Under the pieces are notes generated by a model. That model had not been told where the DNA came from and made no database searches. It saw only the letters and a program-made list of their open reading frames with translations. 51,863 bases of DNA from Rostrohypoxylon terebratum (Eukaryota; Ascomycota; Sordariomycetes; Xylariales; Hypoxylaceae), in the NCBI GenBank assembly GCA_022497145.1, contig MU386005.1:1-51863 (forward strand). Direction: 5' to 3'. Below, piece by piece: positions 14,089 to 25,754 of the stretch (within the stretch, counting starts at the first letter, position 1; every line of letters starts with the position of its first letter). The translations under genes were made by a program, and so were the position numbers.

Positions 14089-16896
14089 CTAGTTAAGCCC
14101 AAGTCCTTGCCCAAAATTCGGAGCATACCTCGACCTGACACTACGCAGCCTCCTCTTAGAAGACGTCTCATTGAAGCCCGTATATTCGCCAACACTCGGT
14201 GGCAGATCCTGGACAGTGGTGCCCCACGTACTTTCATTCCTGCCTAGAGTAAGAACAAGTTCCTTGCCTTCAGTGAAAAAGCTGTGATCAACCCAATTCT
14301 TCGTGTATGGCTCGCCGTTGAGCGTTGCGCTCTGGATGTAGATGGCTTGATATGTGGGGTCAAAATTGACGTTGCGAATAGTAGCAGTCTTTCCAGTCTG
14401 CGGGTTGGTGATATTAATACCCTCGAAGAAAGGGGGTATGATTAGGTAGACGTCCTGACCGGGGTTCGGGAATAGGCCCATCATTGAAAATGCGACGAAG
14501 GATCCCATAGCACCGCTGTCGTCATTTCCTGGAAGACCATCAGGGGTCGTGTCGAAGTACCGGGGAATGTAGAAGTGTGCTCGCTTTGCCGAGAGAGCTG
14601 GTCGGCCCGCGTAGTGGTATTGGAATACCGTAAGGAACGCGGGCTCATTTCCGATGTACGTGATGTTGTTGTCGTGTAAGAAGTCAAGCCTGCTTACAAA
14701 TTGATCAGGACCGCCGTAGAGCGTAATCAAGTCTCCTTGGTTGTGTGGCACGAAGAAGCCGTACTCCCAGACACTCGATTCAAACGTCTCATGAGCCGTG
14801 TTTTGCTGTTTACGATATCAGTGATACTCGCGTGGTAAGAATGCTAGATGGTTTGAATAGACTTACCAAACTACAGACGGTACCGGCATTATCAATATTA
14901 CTACACCACAGAGGGTCTTGGTAGCCCCAAGTCGCGTTGAGGTACTTTGGTTGGAAGAATCCGGTATACCCGGTATCCACTCCACTGGCAAAAAGTGACT
15001 TTTGGTCCTTTTTATATAAACTTCTCCAGTTATCGCTTGATTGAAGGTATTTCTCTGTGTCGGCGCTGTTGCCTCGTGCTGCGCTGAACAGGCTTATCAC
15101 GTAATCGTTATAGCTATACTCTAGAGTACGCGAGATACTCCGAGTCATGGTTCCGAAGCCGACGTGGTCAAAATCTTGGACGGGGATGTAGCCCAGAGCC
15201 TTCCAACTATCTAGACCGCCACGCCCCTGACTCGACCAGTCGAAGGGTTCTACTTCAGCGTCTTTTACGACGGCTTCGTAGCCTACGTCCCAGTCGATAC
15301 CATCTGTGATACCTTTCAAAAATCCATCTGCTAGGACTATATCGGCATTCGAACCACCCTGCTAATGATTAGTACAATCGAGTTGCAAATAGATAAAGTC
15401 CATACCTGTGTATAGCCTCTACTAAAGGTCATGCGACAATCAGGGAGCCATCCTTCGTACTTGTACGTGTCTATCAAAGAGCGTATCATTTCTGCTACGG
15501 CACTAGGATCTGTCAAGATTAGGAACGGGATTTGGCTTCGGAAACTGTCCCATAGGCTGCGATTTCTGTCAGCGGACACATTCTCTTTCGGCATTGATGA
15601 ACACTTACCAATAAAAGGAGTCAAAATATGGTTCGCCGTTGTCGAAAAGGGGGTTCTCTCCAGTATAGTTCTGAGGGTTCATCATTGTCCTAGAATCCCA
15701 GGTCAGCACCGCTGTCGCCAGTGAAGTAAGGCTATATAGTGATGAAGACCACAAACCTGTAGATGCCGGAATAGAAGTTCTTAACGTAATCATCATCTAC
15801 GCCGCCTTGAGAGATGGTTATCGGACTGAGCTTCTCCCTCCAGGCGTCCGTCGCTGCCTTTTCAATGCCATCGAAGTCGTAATCCGGGATCTCGGATTCA
15901 GCATTGGCACATGCTTGCTCAGTGCTGATGAAGCTCAAGCCCACTCGAGCAAGGACCGGATCCGCCGTTTCAAATCGAATGAAGGCTCCTCCGGGAAGAG
16001 GATATCCATTGATTGACCTTGAAATAGTCAAGTTCTTGACATCCGTGCTAGCCCTACTATTCACGAAGATGCCAGTGTCATGGATCTTAGGACCTGAGAA
16101 GTCCGTGCAGAAATTCAATACGCTATTATTCGAAGTTAGTAAGTACTCCTGCACATGTTTGTGACTTGACATGAAGATTTCTGGCTTAGAAGCCTAGAAT
16201 GTGTGAAGGAATTAAAATGACGGCTCTAAATAAGACTTACTATTTTCCTTGCGAGAAACTCGACTGGAAGCGGCCACTACCTGTGATTCTCCCAGTTGTG
16301 GGATCAATGGTAACAGTGGCGTTATCTTGGCGCGAGTCCGAGAGATCTGTCAGGTCCTGCAAAATGAGAGGATAGGAGCCATTACCCCCCGTCCCCGAGA
16401 AGGTGAAGCGGAACAATGCGGCGTGCATGGTTGTCGTCATCGCAGCATTAACTCCGGAGTTTAATGTGACCTCGAAATATCCTGGGCGCGCCACAACGCT
16501 GCTGTCCGTGAACGCCCCATGATCGGCAGACCTGGTCTTCTTGGGGAACTCGCATTGGTCAATATCATCATTTGGGCAGCTCACGTACGGGAAGAGCGGG
16601 AAATTGCCTAGAGACGGTGATCCTCCCGTCCCCGAGTCGTGCATCGCGCTGAAGCCAGAAATGGGACTGCCGTCGAGAGTGAAGCCACCTTGGTTGCTCC
16701 CGCTGGTAGTGTCGGCAACGGCTTTCGCCATGCCGTAAGGGAGCGATGCACCCGGAAACACGTTACCTCCATTGCTGCTTCCGATCAGTTGATCGACGTA
16801 AGTGAGAGGATCAAAGTCGGCGGCAGCAACATTCCCAAATGTTGACGCGGCGAGGGCCAAAGCGGCAGAGCTCAGGCGCGAGTTGAACGAATGCAT
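14089..16896 (-). CDS. Glycoside hydrolase family 92 alpha-mannosidase, secreted
   Basis: Predicted Ca-dependent exo-acting alpha-mannosidase (GH92 acts mostly on alpha-1,2-linked mannose), exported by a signal peptide (residues 1 to about 25, hydrophobic core LSSAALALAAS). Six exons are inferred: 16896-16241, 16122-15757, 15689-15609, 15556-15406, 15358-14867 and 14805-14089. Introns are 118, 67, 52, 47 and 61 bp; the first has a perfect TACTAAC branch site. The product is 820 aa, a usual length for the family. Visible GH92 landmarks are the N-terminal sandwich domain with NVFPGASLPYGM, FCTDFSGPKI, the CLWDSFRSQIP segment, FESSVWEYGFFVPH, IGNEP near residue 636 and the catalytic-base motif GNDD at about 675-678. 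After GNDD the sequence reads SGAMGSF instead of the common CGxMSAWYVF. It probably trims fungal or host N-glycans or mannoproteins outside the cell. Neighbouring genes are unrelated. Confidence 0.95.
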
Positions 16897-18787
16897 CGCG
16901 ACCAGATCAACTCCCCGGTGTAGGTGAAGATAGGAAGAAAGGCAAAATGAGCGAATGTGAATTATATGCCCTGTATCATAGCATCTAGGAGTGGTTAATC
17001 AATACATACATTCCTCGACGGCGTCGCTGGAGAAACAGACAAAGCTAAGGGAGAAGCTTGGAAAGATTTCTGACCAGTGGGATAAGATAAATTACGACGG
17101 TTCGTCTCCAAATAGCAAGAACAAGAGACAATGTCTTAGTCTCGCCGGGTGGTCGTGACCAACTCGCGTGCTCGATATGAAAGAGGAACCTTCCATTCCT
17201 GGCGATGCGGTGTGCAGTGTGCAGTGTGCTGAGCTATGGGCATCTTCGGCCTGCTAGGTATGCCACCACTTGCATGATGCAGGTAGGGACTAGGTAGGTA
17301 GGTATACCTAGAAGAGAGCTGCAGCGCAGCGGAACCTAGATCTCGCCGGTGACCAGAGCAGGTGTCCATATCAGGGCAACCAGAGCTATCCAGGGTCATT
17401 ATCAGTCTCCCACCGTTACATCGAGTAATCTCGTTGAATTGCGCGGCGCGTATTTTCATCGTCATATCGGAAAACGCGGGGTATCCAATCCTACGATCGC
17501 TAGCAGAAGCAAGGAACGCGCTATAGCTATCCATGCTCGCTCGTGCTCGACGCCAGGGGTTTTGCAGCTTCGATAGCACGATTGAAAACAAACAGACAAG
17601 GTCGATAAGCATAATTCCCTAGCCGGGCCGATCATAACCAAAGATCGAAAAGCGCAGGTAGAGTTGTTCGGTACAAACAGGCCGTGACCTTGAGGTCTGT
17701 GTAGTCTGGGAGTCTGGTAGTGTAGATAGAGGGCGGGGGGAACTGTTCCTGTTCCTGCAGTTCGAAGATGTCGACGGCGCTATGTAGAATGAGGAAGGTT
17801 CTCGTATGGAGATATGTCGTACTACGTAGTAGCAAAGTATCAGTAATTAAACTCATGTCCACCATACAGCCTGCCCCCTTTTTTATTCTAGCTGTTTCGT
17901 TACATTTTTCTCTTTCTTCCTTTTTTTCAAGCTTTGAACTTTGAGCTAGAATGGCTTGGCTTCCCTTGATAATGCCGGAAGAGACGCAAGGATTCGCGAG
18001 GGACATCCATTCGAGTTAGCGACATTTATTCGATTCGTTCAGCGCGTTCAGGGGTTAAATATTGGTTGCACTTATGACGATCAAGGCTTGCTAAGCAAAT
18101 GAATGGACGCTATTGATAACGAATGCCCCACTGAAACATCCCGCATCGCAGCCCTAGACCTGCTGTGTGCCGTCTTGGCTTCCCGTCACGTCGCCAATCG
18201 GCAGCTTTAAGTCCCCTGAAGTCCACCAATAAATTCCCCTAAAATTACCCAACTTGGTTATCTATTGTTCAACGATAAAAACGACGTATTCTCAGAACAG
18301 GGCTCTGGTGTTGCTAGAGGCGAAGGGATACATTTGACGTTTATATATTGTCCTTTATCAAGTGACATATCCAATGGTGAATACATAAGTTCTGACCGAA
18401 AAACGGATATACCCGAGAATTGGGAGAACAATAGTCTGCCTCTAAGTATTAGCGATTAAATAATTGTGTGAGGGGTGGTATTGTTTGTACCTACCAATGA
18501 CCAGCATTCTTCTATAACCATCCTCTCATTCTCCTGACATATCCCTTTACTTTAATTCATTCTGGTCTCGCAGGCATATGCTTTAGTTGCCTGCAATCAA
18601 GATCTCGCAATGCCTCCAAGGTTTTCGGCGACACGCGGCGATTGTGATTACGTAATCGCATTCCCTCTCCGCCGGTGAATGGCCTCCACAACCAAGACTT
18701 CATATCCACGTATACTGGGCAATGAAGCGATGGTATTGCCATATGAGAGATAAGTGCAGATGAACTCGCCTTATAATGTCGCAAATT
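16897..18787. other. Intergenic region between GH92 and the second regulator
   Basis: This contains the upstream region of the GH92 gene (start at 16896) and the 3' side of the regulator that ends at 18788. An ORF of about 158 codons on the minus strand (17136-17612) shows no family signature. Short repeats are present: GTGTGCA units near 17209-17230 and a TAGGTA-rich stretch at 17281-17312. No gene is supported. Confidence 0.55.
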
Positions 18788-21255
18788 CTACTGGTTTGAT
18801 TGTTGGCTTGATGGAAAATCCGGTCGATTCCAGTCAAATGTATCGAGCAGATCGAAGTTGAAGTCTATCTGTGTCGAGAAATCCCACTCAAACACCGGAG
18901 GCTCGTATACGCTCGACGCCGCGTTCAAAGTTTGATCGAGAACACGTTGTATGACCGATTTCGCGTCGTTGCAGAGGTCTCCGTTTGGTCCCGACCCAGA
19001 CGGACTTACCCACTCCAAAAACGCGACTAGGAGTGTCAGTTTCTGGATGATGTTGGAGCGGGTGATTCTTGGATCGGCATGTGGCCTAATATGGAGTGTG
19101 GGTTTTAACAACTCTAGGCAGAGAATCCCGCCGGCGGGGACGGCATAGGCCATGACCTAGACAAATAATCAGCCACGCAAGATTCGAGTCAGTTCACCAT
19201 TTCTCTTACCAGCCATTCGCAGTCGTTCCTAAAAGCCGCGAACTTGTCTAGCTCTAGATAGTCTGTTATTTATCAGCACACCGTGGCTACATCAACAGGT
19301 ACCTGGGAGTCGTAAAAATCAGGATAGCTGGTAACGTACTAGGAAGAAGTTAGTCAGTCGAACATATAGATTTGAGACAGGTAGCTTGCAATCCATACCA
19401 AGGTAGAGTCAGGATAACCAGGTCATAGCTGACTCTCAGCAAATCTCCTTTATCCTCGTGGCCGTTCCGTAGCAAGAGCCGCTCGATAAAGAACATATTC
19501 TGCAGGTGTTCTAGTTGGATAAACGTTCTTGAAGCCATCGTATCAATAGGAACATTCGGGTCTACGATATCCAGAGGATTGAAGTGTATGCAGGCGGGAA
19601 AGTCAGCTACTGCCTGCAACAGACGAGCTCGGAGCGTACTATAACCTTTGATTAGAGAATGCGATAAACCGTACTGTCAACTATTCACCCACAGAAGCGT
19701 CTCGATGGAGGCAACTTGATCATTCGCAAGCGCGATCTCAAATAACTCTTCCCGAAGACGCGCTAAGATCGCGCGAGCCCTTATACGGGTAGCATGATAT
19801 ATTTTCCCGTCAGTGTTCCACCCCCTCTCGTCTAGGCGTCCAACCGCCTTCATGAAAATGTCGTGATCCGAAAATAATTCCTCGTCGCTGATATCGAGGG
19901 GTAAAGGAGTAGACGAGTATCGGGAGGCGATGAGCGGGGGTCGTCCGGTGAAAGAAACGATGACCATGGCCACAATATACTTGTGATGGAACAGTGTCCT
20001 CTTGATCTGACATGTAATATTTACCGGATGCCTATCGGTTGCTGTTAAGGCATGGTATCCCAGAAAGGTACAGAGGGACACACTCTCTGCGTGAGATCTC
20101 CATACGAGCACATCTGCGGGAAATCATATTAACATCGGGAATCCATCGCGAATTCAACGGAAAAAAAGTATGTTGTTCGCATACTCTGTCAGCCGAGAGA
20201 GGTGGTTGGTGTAAATCACTTACTCGCATCGCCAACGATCATGGAATCCACAACCACGCACCTATGGCTAAGGTAGAGCATCAGAGTATTTCCGGTGGTG
20301 AACTCCTTGCAAAGTTCAAAGCAGAGGCGGATGTTATCCCTGGATATCCGAAATGTCTTGTCATACTCGGCAGAACGTTTCCCTTTCCACAGCGCAGTAA
20401 TATCCGACGCAGGAACAAACTCCCAGAAGACTGAGAGTATTCCTATCAATTCCCAGCGAGTATTCTTCCCCGTGAATTGGCTAAGCCATTTCTCCGGGTC
20501 TGATTCATCGTCGCAGAACGGTTTTAGGGTGTTCTCGCAGAGAGTCCGAGCTAGCTCTTCCAATTGAGCTGTTGTGCGGTTCTCCGGGGTGAAAATGTGG
20601 CCGAATGTGTCATAGAACGCCTTGACTCCTCGCAACGCAACTGGGCGAACCCAACCATCGTTCGAAAGCTTGAACCGGAGTGTGTTGCCGCGATCGGTAT
20701 CCGGGATGCTGCGGAGAATTGTGAGACACATGTCACGAATCGGAGGAGTTATCACATCTTGGGATCTCCCAGCTGCGGCATCGCGTGTCATAAATTCACA
20801 ACGCGGGGAGGCGCTTTCAGGCGTCTCGAGGAGCGACAGACTATTCTCGGTATCGGCATAGATATTGCAGTAGCTAGTCGGACCGAGATAGCCAGGTCGA
20901 GTGAGACCCGGGGCCTGGATGTTGGGTGTCACCTCCGGAGTCCCTTGGGCAGGCTGAGGGAGCCTTCGGGATGCCAAGCGAGGTGTACATGGCACAGTTG
21001 GCAACGGAGATGGTCTCTTAGGTCTAGAAGCCCTCGGATCGGATATCGTGTAAACGCAGTCCGCATCTTGTTTTCTTTTCTTGCATCGGTCACAGACAGG
21101 ATGGGTATGGTCGCAAGCTAACTTACGCTTGCGACAAGGCTTTTTTCAGGTGATTAATTATTAATCAATAAGATGCAGATAGCGCTACTTACATCGCAGG
21201 CTTGAGGCCGACCGTTACGGCGAAGAAGCAAGGATCGGTTGCTGTTTTCGAACAT
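18788..21255 (-). CDS. Zn2Cys6 transcription factor (second), one splice junction unresolved
   Basis: Fungal zinc-cluster regulator of about 700 aa. The start is the ATG at 21255; upstream codons in frame are not ATG. Well-supported exons are 21255-21193, 21139-20224, 20113-19693, 19638-19399 and 19156-18788. Smaller exons are likely at 19338-19303 and 19262-19210. The cluster spans residues 20-49 (C-x2-C-x6-C-x6-C-x2-C-x8-C) and is assembled across the first intron (53 bp). Further family landmarks are GWVRPVALRGVKAFYDTFGH, FTGRPPLIASRYSSTPLPLD, IQLEHLQNMFFIERLLLR and VMAYAVPAGGILCLELLK. Between 19399 and 19210 each intron looks normal (GT-AG, CTGACTAAC branch), yet the frame entering exon 19262 is one base off. 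This means an unusual donor, a sequencing error, or a real frameshift. It is divergent from the small gene at 21936; its targets are unknown. Confidence 0.83.
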
Positions 21256-21935
21256 CGAAAGGGCGCACTTACGCAGCGAAAGGATCCGCGTGGTCACGCT
21301 GAAGTCAAGGGTTTCCGAGGCCGCAAGCCGAATAAAGTTCGACTCCGACAGAAACCTGGAATGAAGTCGACGACGGGGTAAGGTGTTGGTGTTGTTCAAC
21401 GACAAAGCTAGCTCGGCTTCGGCTTCGGCTTAGTACCTAAGAAAGAAATAATACTCGAAAGTCCCCACAAGAATGACGACGCGTGACTCCGATTCGTCCA
21501 TCTCCATCCCCGTCGCGGACTTATTGCCTGTAATTCTAGGCTGCCCAGCGGAGTTCCAATCCGAAGCCGAAATATCACACCAAGTCTTGGGGCTGAACGC
21601 ATGCTTCAAGGCTATGCTGCATCGGACATGGAAGCGTAAGGCAGGGTATATGTCATTATATGTAGGTATATAGATGACTCATAATTAAGGCCAATATGTT
21701 ACTCACGCCGAAGAGATCATAATGATTCATATAGCCCATTAAGAATTTTAATTTGAACTTCTATAAGTACATTACAAATCTCAATCATATCTGTCTCTGC
21801 CAGGCCAATTAAAGTAACACCGCCTAATACGAAATATCATCTATTGAATCTGTATTGCTGCTACGACAACAGCCAACCATCTTAGAATCAGACTATATCG
21901 CAACGTCACATCAATCAGCCTCGTCTTACCCTACC
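21256..21935. promoter_or_regulatory. Shared divergent upstream region
   Basis: A 680 bp spacer separates the divergent starts of the second zinc-cluster regulator (21255, minus) and the small 97-aa gene (21936, plus), so it must hold both promoters. It includes a short GGCTTC triplet repeat (about 21413-21431). No specific operator can be named. Confidence 0.5.
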
Positions 21936-22362
21936 ATGGATCAACGACGCTCGTCCACCGGCTCAGAGAAAACTCTAGTTGATACTTTGAGTCATCCCGC
22001 TCGTGTTTCCGAAGGTAAGAATCCAAATACCCTCTAACACAACCCTATTCGTTGCTTTCCATCGCTAACATAATATTATCCACAGACAAAAAGCCATCCT
22101 CCGACGCACGCTCGACCCGAAGCCAAGGTAGCACCAGCTCGATCCCAAGCATAATGGACAAGGCCGCCAAGAAGGTCAAGTCGAAGCTGGGAGGAAAGAG
22201 CTCGGCCTCGGAGCCCAAGCCTAAGCCTCAGAAACCGGCCGGCGACTCGTATCCGGATACAGCATACATGTGGCGAGCACTTGCAGGTAAGGCTCTTTCG
22301 ACTTCAGGGGTAGGACAGGAGAGGTGGAGATGACTAATGATATAACAGAGACTAAGATGTGA
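21936..22362 (+). CDS. Small lysine/serine-rich disordered protein, conserved-hypothetical type
   Basis: Three exons are inferred: 21936-22014, 22086-22286 and 22349-22362. They encode 97 aa, with introns of 71 and 62 bp that keep phase exactly (GTAAGA and GTAAGG donors, CACAG and AACAG acceptors). The last exon holds only four codons plus two bases and the stop. The protein is hydrophilic and probably disordered. A Ser/Arg-rich N-terminal part is followed by a basic segment (MDKAAKKVKSKLGGKSS), a Pro/Lys repeat and a C-terminal short helix YMWRALAETKM that may be a binding motif. There is no signal peptide or membrane segment. I do not recognise the family; the clean splicing and even composition support a real gene. 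It shares its upstream region with the zinc-cluster regulator. Confidence 0.7.
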
Positions 22363-22420
22363 ACACAATTGCTGTTGGCATCTGCCGGATGGAAAGACAA
22401 TTTGCGACTTGACTTCGATT

Positions 22421-22515
22421 AGTCGTCTGGTATGATACTGATGCGGGTCAATTGCCGGATGGAATTCGTTGTCGGCTTGACTTTCGTCATGATACCCCTA
22501 TTATACCAGACGACT
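22421..22515. repeat. Imperfect inverted repeat with internal direct repeat
   Basis: The 16-mer at 22421-22436 (AGTCGTCTGGTATGAT) matches the reverse complement of 22500-22515 at 15 of 16 positions. An imperfect direct repeat beginning TGCCGGATGGAA starts at about 22383 and again at about 22453. No target-site duplication is evident, so a transposon origin is only possible. Confidence 0.75.
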
Positions 22516-23868
22516 GAGATAATGCTTTGACGACATGAACGGGTTTGGATATTTGATTTTATACATAAAAATAGGGAATGTTTGGAGAATGCTGTTACAA
22601 TCGGTCTGGGGACAACCAATTGCGCCATGAAGCTAAAAGCTTCCCAATGACCAACTGGTCATTGTTCCCCAATTCTGTATTATATGTGTTACCCCGCAGC
22701 TGGACCGTAACAAATGCAACGCTAGACACACCCGCAAGCCTAGGTGTTGGAAAGGAGATGGGATGGGTCTTCTAGAATCGCGGTCACAATGGGACGAAAC
22801 AAATTGGACATTTACGAGGAAGTCAGGACAGGGAGGATATATGTCTTTTATGATACCACCAAGCTCGAGTCATTGGACTTAGGTTAATGAAGGTTCTGAG
22901 TGGTAGTTCGCTTTGCCATACGTTGTTATTAGTTTTTCTTGGCATTTAACAATAGTTTATACAAATATTGTAATGAATCGAGTCAAACTCTAAGCAATTG
23001 ATGAAGGTACACAATTTCTTCGTGGTAGCCACGGTGACTGAGTAATATGTTGTTGTTACTCTAGAGCTTGTTCCTCTAGAGCTTGTTCCAAGTATTTTGG
23101 TTTATGAATTGATTGAACTGAGTTGCAAGTATTGTAGCTTGTTCTTACCTCAATGATATATTAATGAAGAATTGTAGTATCCTTTTTATATAACTTCACT
23201 TGAAATAAATCTCTGCTTTTAACAGAACAGTCGACTCAACCAATCTAAGGCTCCTTAAGCAACTATATGGGTTTATTGTACATGTATTATAGTTAAGACG
23301 CATATATACCTACCTAATACATTGAATCCATATATCCGTATAAGGAGTTACAAATCAATTGAATCGACTGCTCGTTCGTATGATATCATGTAATGGTTTA
23401 ACCTAAGTTCTTACTCACTCATAGAAATGTGTTATCCGATCTAAATCATACAGTGTCATATATTCATTCCACTTACCTAAAAGAGCAAACCTGCTGTTGT
23501 CACGTCGCGTTGATTGGAGGCTTCAGATTGAGGAGATAGTAAAAGGTACTTCGGTACCTTTCAGATGCCAAACCCTAATCGCATTTATAGCCGGCAGGAT
23601 TTGTGTTACCGATAGTTCGGACCCCGCATATCTCAGCGCTGTTGATGACGGAAGGGGCGGACGGGAAGCCCGCGGAGATTATTTATGTAGAGGGACTCCA
23701 GTTTCAGAAGTGGCCGATTGCGAAAAAACCTTCCTGCTGTTAGTGGCATGCCGGCGGGCGCCGTCCGGGCTGTGAGTTGTGGGAACCGAGTGACCCGAGT
23801 GACTTTCCTGATTTCGGCCATGTTGTACGTAGTAAGTTGCAAATATCTTAAAAACCCACATACACTAG

Positions 23869-23895
23869 TATCATGGGTATCATGGGTATCATGGA
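23869..23895. repeat. Three tandem copies of TATCATGGG
   Basis: Two exact copies and one near-exact copy (last base changed) of the nonamer TATCATGGG lie in non-coding sequence. Confidence 0.9.
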
Positions 23896-25497
23896 CCGCG
23901 GAGGTGGCTATTTTTTCGCTTCAATTGGTGCAGAATAACAGTGGCCGCCAATATAGTCGATTCGATTCTATCTCGTAACCGGGAAAGTGGAGTTCTGATG
24001 AGTTGGTAATCGCCCATACTCCATAGGGGGCTTCAATAATACCCTAACCCCTGATGGAGAGAATAGTCGAGGCCAGCGCTGGCCGAAAACAACCGAAAAT
24101 ATTACCATAATATTACTTGATGAATATTCGGTAGCCAGCGACAATGGCGACAAGGGCGACAAAACCCATGGGGTTATTCTCGAAATGGATTCAATCATAT
24201 TCGAACGGATTGGTGTATTGCCCGATAGAGTGCTGAAATGAAGCCATTCGTGATGGGTGACCAATTCGGTGTGTTTGACTCGGGGCTTACTCGAATTTAT
24301 CGAGAAACGATTGCTCGATCAAAATCCGATTGCAAAATTTATGGTTAATCTTTAACCTTAGACCAGATCGACAACGTCCATTCAGCTGGGGCTGCCGACG
24401 TAACACATTCGTCAATGCCCAGAGATTTGATGATAAGTCGACTTTTTTGAGAGATGATCTTCCATTTTTCTGCACTTCCCTTTTGCTTTTTTTCGTGGAT
24501 AAGCATCGGAATAGGAAGTTAGTTATTTATAGGAGAGGTCAACAGAATGTGAAAGTTATGTGTCACTTTTGCAGATCGCATTGCAGCTGATTAAATCCGT
24601 TTTTATCAATGCCCGCGGCCGGTGAGGTCCGATATCGATATCAGCGCTATCTCAACGCTATCCACTAGTATCAGCACGATGGACAGTTAAACGATGACCG
24701 AATTAGGTTTGGCTTCCCCTGACATAAACTAATGCAAGTCATAAACAGCCATAACCTCTTCTAGATGTCCTAGGGTAAACTTGTACATAGTAGAGAAGTC
24801 CATGAACCAACCAGAGGCCAATGATAACAACCATTGTCCAATCTTTTCTTCCAATTTTTCTGTCGTTTACTCCGTCTACCCTCTCACATCTCGTCGCAGA
24901 CACCCACTTTTAACCACTTCCCGTCTTTTCTCTTATCTTCAATTCTCATACCCGTGATGTTCTCGACCTATCTCCCTAACCCCCTAACCGGCTATGCCAC
25001 TCTAAATCAGGGACAAGCTCGCATAGCCGTAGCCGTAAGGCAATCCAAACATTTCCTTTCCCTTCCTCCTTCTGGGGAAACCTCTACGATAATGCACCAC
25101 CCCACAGACGTTTCTCCCTGTCACACACCGCCCGCCAACCGCACGAACCACCAGCCCCAGAGCTAAGGATCAGTAAGTCAAGTTGAGACGGTGGTCGATG
25201 GTCGTAGCGGTTATTTGGCTTGTTCGTTGCGGTAGCGGCAGTAATAGTAATAGTAGCGGTATCGCAGCTCTGCTTACCCGGATCTAGTGTTAATTAAGTA
25301 GAACCCGAGAGAGATCAAACAAATTACGAATTAAGCGTGACTGAGGTTTCGCTTACTCGATCGTCTCCATCTACCCTTTTTTTTTATTTCTTCCCGTGTT
25401 CTGATCCTCTCGTCTTTCGTCTTTGTCTTGTCTTCTCATCATATACTCATCCTACCGCACCTAGTATCTCCTCCGCCAGTAGGTTTCCTCCTCTCCG

Positions 25498-25666
25498 CTT
25501 ATCTCTATCTCGACCTTCATTTCAGCCGAATCCTGATTGCATATCACTATCGACTTGTGATACATACCCTCATTTCTTTGCTTACTAGCCACCGCCTCTT
25601 ATCTTTCTTTCTCTTTATTGTCTTATCGTCCACCCACCCATTTCACTTATACGATCCCGCGATAAG
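25498..25666. promoter_or_regulatory. Cluster of GATA-factor sites upstream of allantoinase
   Basis: GATAAG or its complement CTTATC occurs at 25498-25503, 25598-25603, 25622-25627 and 25661-25666, with another at 24932-24937. The nearest lies about 90 bp before the allantoinase ATG. GATA factors of the AreA/NIT2 class bind such sites to activate nitrogen-catabolic genes, and allantoin use is a known target of that control. The assignment here is inference from motif and context. Confidence 0.45.
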
Positions 25667-25754
25667 CAAGACCTCCTTTGTCTAGCAGCCCACGCGCTTC
25701 TATTTCTAGTACATTGCTTTGTCTCGTGGCATTAGTAGTAAAACGTCGGCCATA

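Larger units (their letters stand above)
22363..25754. other. AT-rich intergenic region, 3.4 kb
   Basis: No gene is supported. The left end is the 3' flank of the small gene and carries an inverted repeat (22421-22515). From about 22.8 to 24.6 kb the DNA looks AT-rich with stops in all frames, suggesting decayed sequence. The right end (25.3-25.75 kb) is a pyrimidine-rich leader and promoter of allantoinase. Confidence 0.6.
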
